Part shown: positions 25,008-33,533 of the stretch, in pieces | How positions within the stretch are numbered: position 1 is the stretch's first letter | Layout: each line of letters opens with the position of its first letter | Source: Streptomyces nigra | Lineage (GTDB): Bacteria > Actinomycetota > Actinomycetes > Streptomycetales > Streptomycetaceae | Length of the DNA: 64,000 nucleotides | Reading direction: 5' to 3' | Assembly (NCBI RefSeq): GCF_003074055.1 | Contig: NZ_CP029043.1 | Span: 806,001 to 870,000, forward strand | Position numbers and translations under genes: made by a program | Notes under the pieces: generated by a model | Database searches by the model: none | Told to the model about the DNA's origin: nothing | Seen by the model: only the letters and a program-made list of their open reading frames with translations

Positions 25008-25649
25008 TCAGGCGGCGACGGCCTCTCGGTCGGCTTCGGCTTCAGCCTTAGCTTCGGCTTCGGCGTCGGCCGTTGCTTCGGCTTCGGCGAGGAGGCGGGC
25101 GAGCGTGGCGCGGGCTCGGTTCACGCGTGAACGGACCGTCCCCACGGGGCAGTCGCTCCGCTCGGCGGCCTCCGCGTACGGCAGTCCGGCCAGCTGGGTC
25201 AGCACGAACGCCTCACGCCGTTCGTCGGGCAGCGCGTCCAGCAGGTCGAGCAGCACGACCCCTTCCTCGAAGCCGGGCAGACCGGCGGGCTGGGCGCGTT
25301 CGGCGGCGCGCGTCCAGTCGTCGGTGTCGCACAGCCGGGGCCGGGTGGCCGCGTACCGGTGGCTGTCGATCACCGCGCGCCGCGCGATGGCCAGCAGCCA
25401 GGTGCGCGCCGACGAACGGCCCTCGAACCGGTGCAGACTGCCGAGCGCCCGCAGGAACGTGTCCTGCGCCAGGTCGTCGGCGGCCTGCGGATCGGCCGAG
25501 AGATGGGTTACGTACCGTACGACGTCCCGGTGCAGGGAGCGGACGAAACGCTCGGCGGCGTCCGGATCGCCGGCGCGGGCAGCCAGCGCCCACGTGGTCG
25601 CCGGCTCGTCCTGGGGCACGCGCGGGGCGGGCAGGGCAGGAGTGATCAC
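25008..25649 (-). CDS. ECF-type RNA polymerase sigma factor
   Basis: A 213-residue sigma-70 family member with only regions 2 and 4. Region 2 is VRSLHRDVVRYVTHLSADPQAADDLAQDTFLRALGSLHRFEGRSSARTW in two consecutive stretches, and region 4 is ALPDERREAFVLTQLAGLPYAEAAERSDCPVGTVRSRVNRARATL. The tail is an Ala-Glu repeat (EAEATADAEAEAKAEAEAD) not needed for sigma function. I start at GTG 25649, which has AAGGA 6 nt before it; ATG codons further upstream add Cys/Pro-rich non-sigma sequence. No zinc-finger anti-sigma gene is adjacent. A His/Met-rich membrane protein lies 240 bp upstream on the same strand and could be its sensor. Confidence 0.9.
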   Translation of the reverse strand: MITPALPAPRVPQDEPATTWALAARAGDPDAAERFVRSLHRDVVRYVTHLSADPQAADDLAQDTFLRALGSLHRFEGRSSARTWLLAIARRAVIDSHRYAATRPRLCDTDDWTRAAERAQPAGLPGFEEGVVLLDLLDALPDERREAFVLTQLAGLPYAEAAERSDCPVGTVRSRVNRARATLARLLAEAEATADAEAEAKAEAEADREAVAA

Positions 25650-25888
25650 CTGAGTCCTTCTCGGGTAGCCCGGACTCCGGCACGGCGGATGCACGACGGC
25701 GCATGACGGTGCAGGGCAGACAGACGCACACGCGGTGCCGGAGGGCCCGGGGATGCAGGGCACGGCCACGGCCGTACGGGCGCACGACCGTGGACCCGAG
25801 GCACGGCCGGTATCGGCATGTCGCCGTGTCTCCGTGTCGCCGAATCGTCACGGCACGGGACCGGGTGGCCTCGGGGCAACCGGCTGTC

Positions 25889-26614
25889 TCAGACGACAGC
25901 GGGCCCCGCCGGCGGCCCCCGAGAGGTGATGGTGTGGACGAGCGGCAGCAGGCGCGGTGCCCGCTCGGAGCGAGCCCGCCGCGGCCGAAGCCGTGGGCGG
26001 TCGGGTGGCGCCGCGGGCAGGAGGAGGATCAGGCGCAGCGGTGCGGCCAGCCAGCCGGCGACGGCCCGCAGGATCTGGAACGCGGCCCGCTCGCCGTGCC
26101 CCAGCCACAGGCCGCAGAGCAGGGCGGCGAGTGTGTGGGCGGCGAACATGGCGAGCGAAGCGTCACCGCTCATGTCGTGGGCCATGGACATGGGCGGCGT
26201 GCCTGTGGGGGCCGCGCCCATGTTGTCCACCACCGTGTGCGCTGTGTGGGCCGCACCCATGTGGTCCGGACCCGTGTGGTGCAGCGCTGTCTGGTGCAGA
26301 GCCGTGTGGTCTTCGCCTATGGGCCCGCGGCCCATGCCTGCCGACGCCTCACCCACACCGACGCCCTGCGCCAGCTCGAACACCGCGTGCAGCGCGCCCT
26401 GGGCCACGACCACGACGGACACGACCAGCGGCAGTCCCCGTTCCCGGCCGGCGAGGCACCAGCCCACGCCACATGTCGCCAGCAGACCGGCGACGAGCGT
26501 CCACCACGGGACGGCGGCACCCGACATCAGGGTGTGACCGAGGGCGGCGAGCAGCACACAGACGGACGCGAACACCGCGGCCCGTAACGCGCGTACGCCC
26601 CACCCAGCACCCAT
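25889..26614 (-). CDS. Membrane protein with His/Met-rich loop (possible metal sensor)
   Basis: A 241-residue protein with four N-terminal TM helices (residues ~10-100), a loop of about 60 residues full of His and Met (EDHTALHQTALHHTGPDHMG, PPMSMAHDMSGD), two more hydrophobic segments (~150-200) and a basic tail (RPRLRPRRARSERAPR). The loop is suited to bind Cu or another soft metal outside the membrane. No known family is certain; similar proteins occur beside copper-related and ECF sigma genes in Streptomyces. It precedes the sigma factor gene on the same strand, so a sensor/anti-sigma role is a reasonable guess only. Confidence 0.7.
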   Translation of the reverse strand: MGAGWGVRALRAAVFASVCVLLAALGHTLMSGAAVPWWTLVAGLLATCGVGWCLAGRERGLPLVVSVVVVAQGALHAVFELAQGVGVGEASAGMGRGPIGEDHTALHQTALHHTGPDHMGAAHTAHTVVDNMGAAPTGTPPMSMAHDMSGDASLAMFAAHTLAALLCGLWLGHGERAAFQILRAVAGWLAAPLRLILLLPAAPPDRPRLRPRRARSERAPRLLPLVHTITSRGPPAGPAVV

Positions 26615-26664
26615 GACGGCCTCATCCTCGCATCCCGGGCCGGCTCGTCAGCGGTGGATACACA

Positions 26665-27264
26665 TCACTGGGGGACAGCACGGCGGTGCCGATGCCACAG
26701 GCACGAGGCGACGACCACGAACGGCCACACGGACTGAATGGCCGTCACCAGCCGCTCGGCCACCCCGGCGGCGCCGTCCTGCTCCATCTCGATCATGAAC
26801 CAGGCGGCGCTGCCCAGCATCACGGCGGTCGCCGTGAACGCGGGGACGGGACGCAGCCCCCAGGGCGCCGTCGCACCCCGGTGCGCGGCCAGTACGGGCC
26901 ACACCGCGAGGAAGGCGAACCCGATCCCTGCGACCGTTCCGTGGCTGAGGGAGCCGCCGCTGCTCGGCGGCGGCAGCAACGCCACCACGACCGCCGTGAT
27001 GCCGCCGGCGCCGAGGGCGAGCCGGCCGGGGAGCGCCGCGGGGCGCAGTCCGAGGGCGGTACAGAGGTGGCAGACGCCGAGGGCGGCGAGCGCCGAGGTC
27101 ATCACCCAGAATCCCCGGGCCCCGTAGGCCGCCAGGACGCTGATGGTCTGGGTCACCGGGTCGTATGCCGGCCCTTCGAGATGCGCCGCGATCAGCCAGC
27201 CCCCGATCAGTACGACCGGCGCGGATCCCGACGACAGCAGAGCCCACGTAGGCACAAGTCGCAT
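26665..27264 (-). CDS. DUF998 family membrane protein
   Basis: A 199-residue integral membrane protein with six predicted TM helices and the DUF998 hallmarks YDPVTQTISVLAAYGARGFWVMTSAL after TM1 and GIGFAFLAVWPVL later. Function is unknown for the family. I prefer ATG 27264 (MRLVPTWALL) since a TACGGT -10 box ends 6 nt before it, giving a leaderless transcript. An in-frame ATG at 27309 would add 15 residues and lacks a ribosome site. Its 3' end is 50 bp from the His/Met-rich protein start on the same strand. Confidence 0.82.
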   Translation of the reverse strand: MRLVPTWALLSSGSAPVVLIGGWLIAAHLEGPAYDPVTQTISVLAAYGARGFWVMTSALAALGVCHLCTALGLRPAALPGRLALGAGGITAVVVALLPPPSSGGSLSHGTVAGIGFAFLAVWPVLAAHRGATAPWGLRPVPAFTATAVMLGSAAWFMIEMEQDGAAGVAERLVTAIQSVWPFVVVASCLWHRHRRAVPQ

Positions 27265-27270
27265 CAAACT

Positions 27271-27293
27271 ACCGTATAGCCGACTTATAGCCG
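27271..27293 (-). promoter_or_regulatory. Promoter of DUF998 gene with 8-bp direct repeat
   Basis: On the coding strand, CGGCTATA occurs twice with an 11-bp period, one helical turn (27293-27286 and 27282-27275). The second copy runs into the TACGGT -10 box (27276-27271). No good -35 is visible, so an activator bound to the repeats may replace it. Confidence 0.45.
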
Positions 27294-27348
27294 GTTTCGC
27301 GACGTACACGCGGAGGGGTTCTGGGGGTGGGGCGGGTGGGGTGGTGGC

Positions 27349-27753
27349 TCAGTCGTCCGCGACGGGAGGGGCGACGACGCTGACGTGACCGGCGGCGCCG
27401 TCCCACTCCCACAGGTTCACCGGGCCTGGCAGCCCCCGGGGGACGACTACGGCGGGGACCCGCTCGGTGGTGGCGAAGGACCGTTCGGTCCCCCGCTCCG
27501 GTTCCTTGGTGCCGGCCGGGCCGCGCCACCGGCCGGCCGCCCAGGAGGTGCCGGCGGACCCGAGTCCGGTGGCGGAGAAGTCCCGCCGTGTGTCCAGACG
27601 TGTGGGGACGGTGCGGCCGTTGGCCCGCCACTCCGCGACGAGCGCGGCGTAGATCGAGGGGCGGCCACCGGGTGTGCCGGTGGGCGGTACGACGTACGAC
27701 AGGGGCGCGGAATCGTTGCCCAGGACACGCCGCGCCGTGTCTCTGTTGTCCAT
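27349..27753 (-). CDS. Conserved hypothetical protein, 134 aa
   Basis: A soluble protein of 134 residues I do not recognise. Codon use is strongly Streptomyces-like (nearly all codons end in G or C), which supports it as real. Visible segments include SYVVPPTGTPGGRPSIYAALVAEWRANG, an Arg-rich centre (TRLDTRRDF) and a compact beta-like C-terminus VNLWEWDGAAGHVSVVAPP. There is no signal, TM or metal motif. The ATG lacks a clear ribosome site and the frame is open upstream, so the start is uncertain. Confidence 0.6.
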   Translation of the reverse strand: MDNRDTARRVLGNDSAPLSYVVPPTGTPGGRPSIYAALVAEWRANGRTVPTRLDTRRDFSATGLGSAGTSWAAGRWRGPAGTKEPERGTERSFATTERVPAVVVPRGLPGPVNLWEWDGAAGHVSVVAPPVADD

Positions 27754-28041
27754 GCCAGAGCAAACGGTTCGGCGTGCGCCGGTGGTACGCGCGATGCCAC
27801 CGCCACCACCCGGTCGGGTGAGACCGTCCCCCGTACGGCCCACAGGGATCGCGTCAAAACGGTGCGGGGTCCGGTGCGGCGCCGGGCGCGCACGGCCCGG
27901 TCCGGGGCGCGCGTTCCACCTTCCGCCTGTTTGGCGCGCGGGCGCTCGCCCCATACGGGGAATTGCGCTCCGCCGTATGGCCGCAGCACCCGTCACCCGG
28001 TCCACTGAGGCCTTCACCGCTCACATCGGGAGGCTTCCTAC

Positions 28042-28542
28042 ATGGCACTGACGGAGTGGACGAGGTCGATGGAGTGGCTGGCCGCGGCCTCGGCGGATCC
28101 AGGCGCCTGCAAGCACGAGTGGCAGAACGGCACGACCGGCGTGGCCCTCCTCGCGGCGGGGCGCTTCTGGGACGTGCTGGTCGTGCCCGAGGAGCTGGGC
28201 CTGCGTGTGGCGGACCTGCTGGACGAGTTGCCGCTGCTGGACCGCGGCCCCTGCCTGCTGGACACCCGGCGCCGCCGAGTGGGCTTCCTGCTGCCGCCGG
28301 AGCCGCGGACGGTGTGGGTCGGCACCGGCGTGCGGCTGCTCGGGGCGGGCTCGTGGATCGCCGCTCCCGCCCCGCACTGCCGCTGGGGTGCGCTGCGCTG
28401 GCTGATCCCGCCGGACGGCTCCGGCACGCTGAACATCCCGGAGGTCATGGAGGTGGCCCTCGAACGCTGCGCGGGCGAGCTGTCCCGCCTCCAGGGCCGT
28501 GCCGCGCCGGCCGCGCGGGACAGGCGTGCGGCCCTGCTGTGA
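28042..28542 (+). CDS. Short PrimPol-N-like protein (bifunctional primase/polymerase domain family)
   Basis: A 166-residue protein resembling the short Streptomyces proteins named after the N-terminal primase/polymerase domain. MEWLAAASADPGACKHEWQNG, GVALLAAGRFWDVLVVPEELG and WLIPPDGSGTLNIPEVMEVALERCAGEL are typical. The usual full-length enzymes have Asp and His metal ligands that I cannot place with confidence here, so primase activity is doubtful. ATG follows GGGAGG at about 9 nt. It stands alone. Confidence 0.65.
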   Translation: MALTEWTRSMEWLAAASADPGACKHEWQNGTTGVALLAAGRFWDVLVVPEELGLRVADLLDELPLLDRGPCLLDTRRRRVGFLLPPEPRTVWVGTGVRLLGAGSWIAAPAPHCRWGALRWLIPPDGSGTLNIPEVMEVALERCAGELSRLQGRAAPAARDRRAALL

Positions 28543-28561
28543 CCGGCCGGCGTCTCTCCTC

Positions 28562-28984
28562 TCAGCCGAGGAAGCTGAGGCGGACCTGCCGGTTCGGGTT
28601 GTCGCGGTTGGTGTCCACGAGGCACACGGACTGCCAGGTGCCGAGTTCGAGCCGTCCGCCCACGACCGGCAGCGTCGCGTGGGGCGGCACGATCGCGGGG
28701 AGGACGTGGTCGCGGCCGTGGCCGGGGCTGCCGTGCCGGTGCTGCCAGCGGTCGTCGGCGGGCAGCAGGGTGTGCAGCGCGGCGAGGAGGTCGTCGTCGC
28801 TGCCGGCGCCGGTCTCGATGATCGCGATGCCGGCCGTGGCGTGCGGCACGAAGACGTTCAGCAGGCCGTCGCGGCCCCCGGCGGCCTCCCGCAGGAAGGA
28901 CTCGCAGTCGCGGGTGAGATCCACGACCCGCTCCGAGGAGCCGGAGGCGATGTTCAGGACTCGGGTGGTGAAGGCGTCTGACAT
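28562..28984 (-). CDS. YjbQ/UPF0047 family protein
   Basis: A 140-residue protein of the UPF0047 fold, with the metal-site signature NVFVPHATAGIAIIETG, DRWQHRHGSPGHGRDHVLPAIV and the C-terminal LELGTWQSVCLVDTNRDNPNRQV. Members have been credited with weak thiamine-phosphate synthase activity, but the natural reaction is uncertain. I start at ATG 28984 (MSDAFTTRV); ATG 28993 adds three residues. It is convergent with the PrimPol-like gene, 19 bp apart. Confidence 0.9.
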   Translation of the reverse strand: MSDAFTTRVLNIASGSSERVVDLTRDCESFLREAAGGRDGLLNVFVPHATAGIAIIETGAGSDDDLLAALHTLLPADDRWQHRHGSPGHGRDHVLPAIVPPHATLPVVGGRLELGTWQSVCLVDTNRDNPNRQVRLSFLG

Positions 28985-29044
28985 GCCGTCCATCCTGGCT
29001 CATCCCACGGGAAGATCCGTGCCCGCCGGTCCGTTGGTTGAGAT

Positions 29045-30130
29045 GTGAACAGCATTGAGGCGGTCGAGACGGTCGACGTGGTGGTCATCGGCGCCGGTCA
29101 GGCGGGGCTGTCGAGCGCCTACCACCTGCGGCGCACCGGGTTCGAGCCCGGTCGTGACTTCGTGGTGCTCGACCACTCCCCCGGTCCGGGCGGCGCCTGG
29201 CAGTTCCGCTGGCCCTCGCTGACGTACGGCAAGGTGCACGGGATGCACTCGCTGCCCGGTATGGAGCTGACCGGCGCGGACCCCGAGCGGCCGTCGTCCG
29301 AGGTGATCGCGGAGTACTTCGCGGACTACGAGCGGACGTTCGACCTGCGCGTCCGGCGCCCGGTGGAGGTGCGGGCCGTCCGCGAGGGCGCCGACGGCCG
29401 GCTGCGCGTGGAGAGCTCGGCCGGGACCTGGGCGGCACGGGCGCTGATCAACGCGACCGGCACCTGGGACCGGCCGTTCTGGCCGCGTTATCCCGGTCAG
29501 GAGACGTTCCGGGGGCGGCAGTTGCACACGGCGCAGTACCCCGGGCCGGAGGCCTTCGCGGGGCTGCGGGTCATCGTGGTCGGCGGTGGCGCGTCGGGCA
29601 CGCAGCACCTGATGGAGATCGCCCCGTACGCGGCGGCCACGACCTGGGTGACCCGGCGTCCGCCGGTCTTCCGGGAAGGGCCCTTCACCGAGGACCTGGG
29701 CCGGGCGGCCGTAGCACTGGTCGAGGAGCGGGTCCGGCAGGGGCTGCCGCCCAAGAGCGTGGTGTCGGTCACCGGGCTGCCGCTGACCGAGCCCGTGCGG
29801 CAGGGGATCGCCGACGGCGTGCTGGACCCGCAGCCGATGTTCGACCGGATCACACCGGACGGCGTGGAGTGGAAGGACGGGCGGCAGGTGGCCGCCGACG
29901 TCATCCTGTGGGCGACCGGGTTCCGGGCCGCCATCGATCATCTTGCGCCGCTGCGGCTGCGCGAGCCGGGCGGCGGCATCCGGGTGGAGGGGACGCGCGC
30001 GGTCGCCGACGCCCGGATCCATCTCGTCGGCTACGGGCCGTCCGCCAGCACGATCGGCGCCAACCGCGCGGGCCGCGCGGCCGTCCGGGACATCAGACGG
30101 CTGCTGTCGGAGGAGCCGGTGGCGGCGTGA
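29045..30130 (+). CDS. Flavin-containing monooxygenase-like NAD(P)/FAD oxidoreductase
   Basis: A 361-residue two-dinucleotide-fold enzyme: FAD loop VVVIGAGQAGLSSAYHL at residue ~11, an FMO-like linker (FRWPSLTYGKVHGMHSLPG), the NADPH loop VIVVGGGASGTQHLMEIA at ~178 and the late ATGFRAAIDHLAPLRL motif. It would N- or S-oxygenate or Baeyer-Villiger oxidise a small substrate. The full FMO fingerprint FxGxxxHxxxY is replaced by FRGRQLHTAQYPG, close to it. The GTG start lacks a clear ribosome site and 60 bp separate it from the divergent YjbQ gene. Confidence 0.87.
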   Translation: MNSIEAVETVDVVVIGAGQAGLSSAYHLRRTGFEPGRDFVVLDHSPGPGGAWQFRWPSLTYGKVHGMHSLPGMELTGADPERPSSEVIAEYFADYERTFDLRVRRPVEVRAVREGADGRLRVESSAGTWAARALINATGTWDRPFWPRYPGQETFRGRQLHTAQYPGPEAFAGLRVIVVGGGASGTQHLMEIAPYAAATTWVTRRPPVFREGPFTEDLGRAAVALVEERVRQGLPPKSVVSVTGLPLTEPVRQGIADGVLDPQPMFDRITPDGVEWKDGRQVAADVILWATGFRAAIDHLAPLRLREPGGGIRVEGTRAVADARIHLVGYGPSASTIGANRAGRAAVRDIRRLLSEEPVAA

Positions 30131-30231
30131 TCGGCCGTTCGGCGGTTCAGCGGCCTGAGTGCGGGGCCGGCCTGAAGGTCAGCGGCGGGGGCGCGGGGCC
30201 GACCCACTGAGTGAGGGGGCCGACCTGCCGG

Positions 30232-31086
30232 TCAGCTGCTGGGGGACGGCGCGGCCTTGCTGCGGCGCGCGTCGGATTCGGCCACATTGCGCTGGTGCTC
30301 CGCGTAGTCGGCGGTGAAGCGGGTGTCGCCGGGCTTGACGGTGACGAAGTACAGCCAGTCGCCGGTGGCCGGATTGACGGCGGCGCGCATGGCCTCCTCG
30401 CCCGGGTTGGCGATCGGCGTGGGCGGCAGGCCCATGCGCTGGTACGAGTTGTAGGGGCTGTCGATCCGGGTGTCGGCCTGGCTGGTGCGGCCGGAGGAAC
30501 GCTTCAGCGCGTAGTTCACCGTGGAGTCCATCTGCAGCGGCATGCCGCGCTCCAGCCGGTTGAAGACGACCCGCGCAACCTTGGCCATGTCGGCCTTGGT
30601 CGTGGCCTCGGCCTGGATGATGCTCGCGATGGTGACCGCCTGGTAGACGTTCATGGCGTTGCGCTGGGCCCCGGCGGCGATCGGCGCGCGGCTGAACTTC
30701 TGGTCGGCCTTGGCGACCATGTCCGCGAGCAGCGTCTCCGGTGTGACCCGGGTGCCGTCGCGCTCCAGGGAGTACGTCGCCGGGAAGAAGTAGCCCTCCG
30801 GGTTGCCGTCGGCCTCGTTCGGCAGTTTGAGGTTCGCCTTGCCCAAAGACTTCCTGGTGCTGCCGGGCGGAAGGGCGAGGGCCTTGTCGACCGCCGCGTA
30901 GACCTGGCCGGCGCGCCAACCGGGCGGGATCACGAGGGAGGTGGGCGGCGCCGGTTCCTCCTCGCCGGTGATCAGCAGCGGCACCGCCACGGCGGTGCCG
31001 GCCACGACGGCGCCTGCGGCGATGAGGGCGATACGGCCCCGGCGCGTGAGTCGGATGGTGCTCCGTGACGGAGTGTTCAGATACAT
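30232..31086 (-). CDS. MltG/YceG-like endolytic transglycosylase
   Basis: A 284-residue single-pass protein. A basic cytosolic start (RSTIRLTRRGR) and a TM at residues ~18-40 are followed by the YceG domain. The catalytic Glu lies in ASIIQAEATTKADMAKVARVVFNRL, matching the ASIVEKET motif of E. coli MltG, and MPLQMDSTVNYAL follows as expected. MltG cuts nascent glycan strands and ends their growth. The LysM-like insert is short, so this looks like a smaller paralogue. TACCGT 6 nt before the ATG predicts a leaderless message. Confidence 0.86.
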   Translation of the reverse strand: MYLNTPSRSTIRLTRRGRIALIAAGAVVAGTAVAVPLLITGEEEPAPPTSLVIPPGWRAGQVYAAVDKALALPPGSTRKSLGKANLKLPNEADGNPEGYFFPATYSLERDGTRVTPETLLADMVAKADQKFSRAPIAAGAQRNAMNVYQAVTIASIIQAEATTKADMAKVARVVFNRLERGMPLQMDSTVNYALKRSSGRTSQADTRIDSPYNSYQRMGLPPTPIANPGEEAMRAAVNPATGDWLYFVTVKPGDTRFTADYAEHQRNVAESDARRSKAAPSPSS

Positions 31087-31129
31087 GCGGGAACGGTAAC
31101 CCGCACAACGTCACAAAAGCGGCATATCG

Positions 31130-32932
31130 TCACCTCGTCGGCTCCAGTTGTGCGTCCCTGCGGACCAACGCGGCGTAGCGGCCGTCGCGCGCCAACAGCT
31201 CCTCGTGCGTACCGCGTTCGGCGAGGCGCCCCGCGTCGAGGACCACGATCTGGTCGGCGCCCCGAATGGTCGACAGCCGGTGGGCGATGGTGACCGTGGT
31301 GCGGTTGGCCGAGAGGGCGTCGATGGCCTGCTGGACGGCGTGCTCGGTACGGGTGTCGAGGGCGCTGGTCGCCTCGTCGAGGATGAGCACCGGCGGATCC
31401 CGCAGGATGGTGCGGGCGATGGCGAGGCGCTGCTTCTCGCCGCCGGAGAAGCGGTGGCCGCGTTCGCCGACGACGGTGTCGTACCCGTCGGGCAGCGAGG
31501 CGATGTGGTCGTGGATCTGGGCCGCCTTCGCCGCCGCGTGCAGTTCCTCGTCGGTGGCGTCCGGCTTGGCGAAACGCAGATTGTCGGCGACGGACGCGTG
31601 GAAGAGGTACGTCTCCTGCGAGACGACGCCCACGGCCCGGGCGAGGGTGTCGAAGTCCAGGTCGCGCACGTCGACGCCGTCGAGGGTGACGCGGCCGCCC
31701 GTCACGTCGTACAGGCGGGGCACGAGGTGGCCCAGGGTCGACTTGCCGGCGCCGGTGGGGCCGACGACCGCGAGGCTGCTGCCGGCCGGGACGGTGACGT
31801 CGATGCCGTCGAGGATCGGGCCGCCCTTGCCGTCGTAGCGGAACTCGACGCCCTCGAAGCGGACCTCGCCCTTGACGCGGTCGAGGTGGACGGCGTCCTC
31901 GCGCTCGGTGATGTCGATGGGGAGGTCGAGATACTCGAAGATGCGCTGGAAGAGCGCGAGCGAGGTCTGGATCTGGACGCCGGTGGAGAGCAGGCTGACG
32001 GCGGGCCGGAACAGGCCCTGCTGGAGCGAGACGAACGCGACGATCGTGCCGATGGAGACCTGCGGGCCGCCGAGCTGGAGCGCCAGGCCCGCGGTCCAGT
32101 AGATGAAGGCCGGCATGGCGGCCATGACGATGGTGATGACCGCCATCCGCCAGCGGCCCGCCATGCTGGAGCGCACCTCGAGGTCGACCAGTTGCTCGGA
32201 CTCGTCGGAGAACGCTTTGGTCAGCGAGTCGGAGCGGCCCATGGTGCGGCCGAGCAGGATGCCGCTGACGGAGAGCGACTCGGTGACGGTGGCCGCCATC
32301 GCGGCCATCTGCTTCTGCCGCTGGGTGGTGATCTTCTTGCGTTCGTTGCCGACGCGGCGGCTGATCCAGACGAAGACGGGCAGCAGGAGCAGCGACACGA
32401 GGGTGAGCCGCCAGTCGAGCGCGATCATCGCGACGATGGTGGCGACCACGCTGGTCGCGTTGGAGACCAGGGAGGTCGCGGTGGAGGTGACCGTCGCCTG
32501 CATGCCGCCGATGTCGTTCGCGATGCGGGACTGGACCTCGCCGGTGCGGGTGCGCGTGAAGAAGGCGAGCGACATGCGCTGGAGTCGGCCGTAGACGGCG
32601 GTGCGCAGATCGTGCATGACGCGCTGTCCGACCGTGGTGGAGATCAGCGTCTGGAGCACACCGAAGACGCTGGTGAGGACGGCGCTGAGGATCATGCCGA
32701 GCGCCAGCAGACTGAGCAGACCGGTGCGGCCCTGCGGGATCGCTACGTCGAGGATCTCCTTCAGCAGGAACGGCGTGGCGACGCCGACCAGCGACGAGGC
32801 GCCGACCAGCAGGCCGACGACCGCGAGGCGGCCTCGGTACGGGCGGAAGAGCCGCAGGATACGGCGGACCTGCCGCGGCTGCTCGGGGTCGGCTGCGGGT
32901 GGGGTCCAGCTGGGTTCGCGGTCGGGGTGCAT
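31130..32932 (-). CDS. ABC exporter half-transporter (permease-ATPase fusion)
   Basis: A 600-residue protein: an N-terminal exporter TM domain (six TM, residues ~35-320) and a C-terminal NBD with Walker A VVGPTGAGKST, signature RFSGGEKQRLA, Walker B PVLILDEATSALD and switch His in IAHRLST. The NBD is fully canonical, so a homodimer is expected. It is divergent from a MarR gene, with the MarR-type operator inside its promoter, so drug- or lipid-inducible export is likely. The substrate is unknown. Confidence 0.94.
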   Translation of the reverse strand: MHPDREPSWTPPAADPEQPRQVRRILRLFRPYRGRLAVVGLLVGASSLVGVATPFLLKEILDVAIPQGRTGLLSLLALGMILSAVLTSVFGVLQTLISTTVGQRVMHDLRTAVYGRLQRMSLAFFTRTRTGEVQSRIANDIGGMQATVTSTATSLVSNATSVVATIVAMIALDWRLTLVSLLLLPVFVWISRRVGNERKKITTQRQKQMAAMAATVTESLSVSGILLGRTMGRSDSLTKAFSDESEQLVDLEVRSSMAGRWRMAVITIVMAAMPAFIYWTAGLALQLGGPQVSIGTIVAFVSLQQGLFRPAVSLLSTGVQIQTSLALFQRIFEYLDLPIDITEREDAVHLDRVKGEVRFEGVEFRYDGKGGPILDGIDVTVPAGSSLAVVGPTGAGKSTLGHLVPRLYDVTGGRVTLDGVDVRDLDFDTLARAVGVVSQETYLFHASVADNLRFAKPDATDEELHAAAKAAQIHDHIASLPDGYDTVVGERGHRFSGGEKQRLAIARTILRDPPVLILDEATSALDTRTEHAVQQAIDALSANRTTVTIAHRLSTIRGADQIVVLDAGRLAERGTHEELLARDGRYAALVRRDAQLEPTR

Positions 32933-32968
32933 GGGCTCCTACGGAGGTGGGCAGGCGCGGACTGACGG

Positions 32969-33001
32969 AGCTTAGCTCATTGTTACCTATGCTCACAATG
33001 A
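32969..33001. promoter_or_regulatory. MarR-type operator overlapping the ABC exporter promoter
   Basis: TCATTGT (32977-32983) and ACAATGA (32995-33001) form a perfect 7-bp inverted repeat with an 11-bp spacer. On the minus strand TTGTGA (32998-32993) and TAAGCT (32974-32969), 18 bp apart, make the exporter promoter, so the operator covers -35 and spacer. The marR start lies 25 bp to the right, with TATTGT (33014-33019) as its -10. Confidence 0.75.
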
Positions 33002-33025
33002 ATGCAGTCCTGATATTGTTCCCGC

Positions 33026-33475
33026 ATGACCATGCCCGATGCCGACGGCCCGCTCGCCGAGCAGCTGCTGCGCCTCACCCGCCGGGTGTACCGGATCCAG
33101 AAACGGCACCTGAAGGAGTGCGGCGTCGGCATCACTCCCGCGCAGTCCCGTCTGCTGCGTACGCTCGCGCACTACGAAGCGCCCCCGCGGATGGCCGACC
33201 TCGCCGAACGGCTGGAGGTGGTCCCGCGCGCCGTGACGACCCTGGTCGACGCGCTGGAGGCGAGCGGGAAGGTACGCCGGGTCCCGGACCCCACGAACCG
33301 TCGGGTGATCCGCATCGAACTCACCGACGACGGGCGCACCACGCTGCGCGAACTGCACCGGGCGCGGCGCTCGGCCGCGGAGGAGATCCTCGCGCCGCTG
33401 ACGGACGACCAGCGGAAGGTCCTGGGCGGTCTGCTGGACACTCTGGTGGACGGGGGCACGGGTCGCGGCTGCTGA
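33026..33475 (+). CDS. MarR-family transcriptional regulator
   Basis: A 149-residue winged-helix regulator: dimer helix QLLRLTRRVYRIQKRHLKECGVGITPAQSRLL, recognition helix MADLAERLEVVPRAVTTLVDALEASG, wing VRRVPDPTNRRVIRIELTDDG, and C-terminal dimer helices. It probably represses the divergent ABC exporter and itself through the palindrome between them, released by an exported compound. The TATTGT -10 box ends 6 nt before the ATG with no ribosome site, so the message is likely leaderless. Confidence 0.93.
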   Translation: MTMPDADGPLAEQLLRLTRRVYRIQKRHLKECGVGITPAQSRLLRTLAHYEAPPRMADLAERLEVVPRAVTTLVDALEASGKVRRVPDPTNRRVIRIELTDDGRTTLRELHRARRSAAEEILAPLTDDQRKVLGGLLDTLVDGGTGRGC

Positions 33476-33533
33476 GCGCGCCGCGGTATCGGTGGGAGTC
33501 GGCTTGCGGGTCAGGGGCAGCGCGATCGCCGTG

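Noticed and set aside
27754..28041. Open frames on both strands between the 134-aa gene and the PrimPol-like gene
   Set aside because: Low-complexity Arg/Pro/Gly products and no ribosome site; I see no supported feature in this 288-bp stretch.
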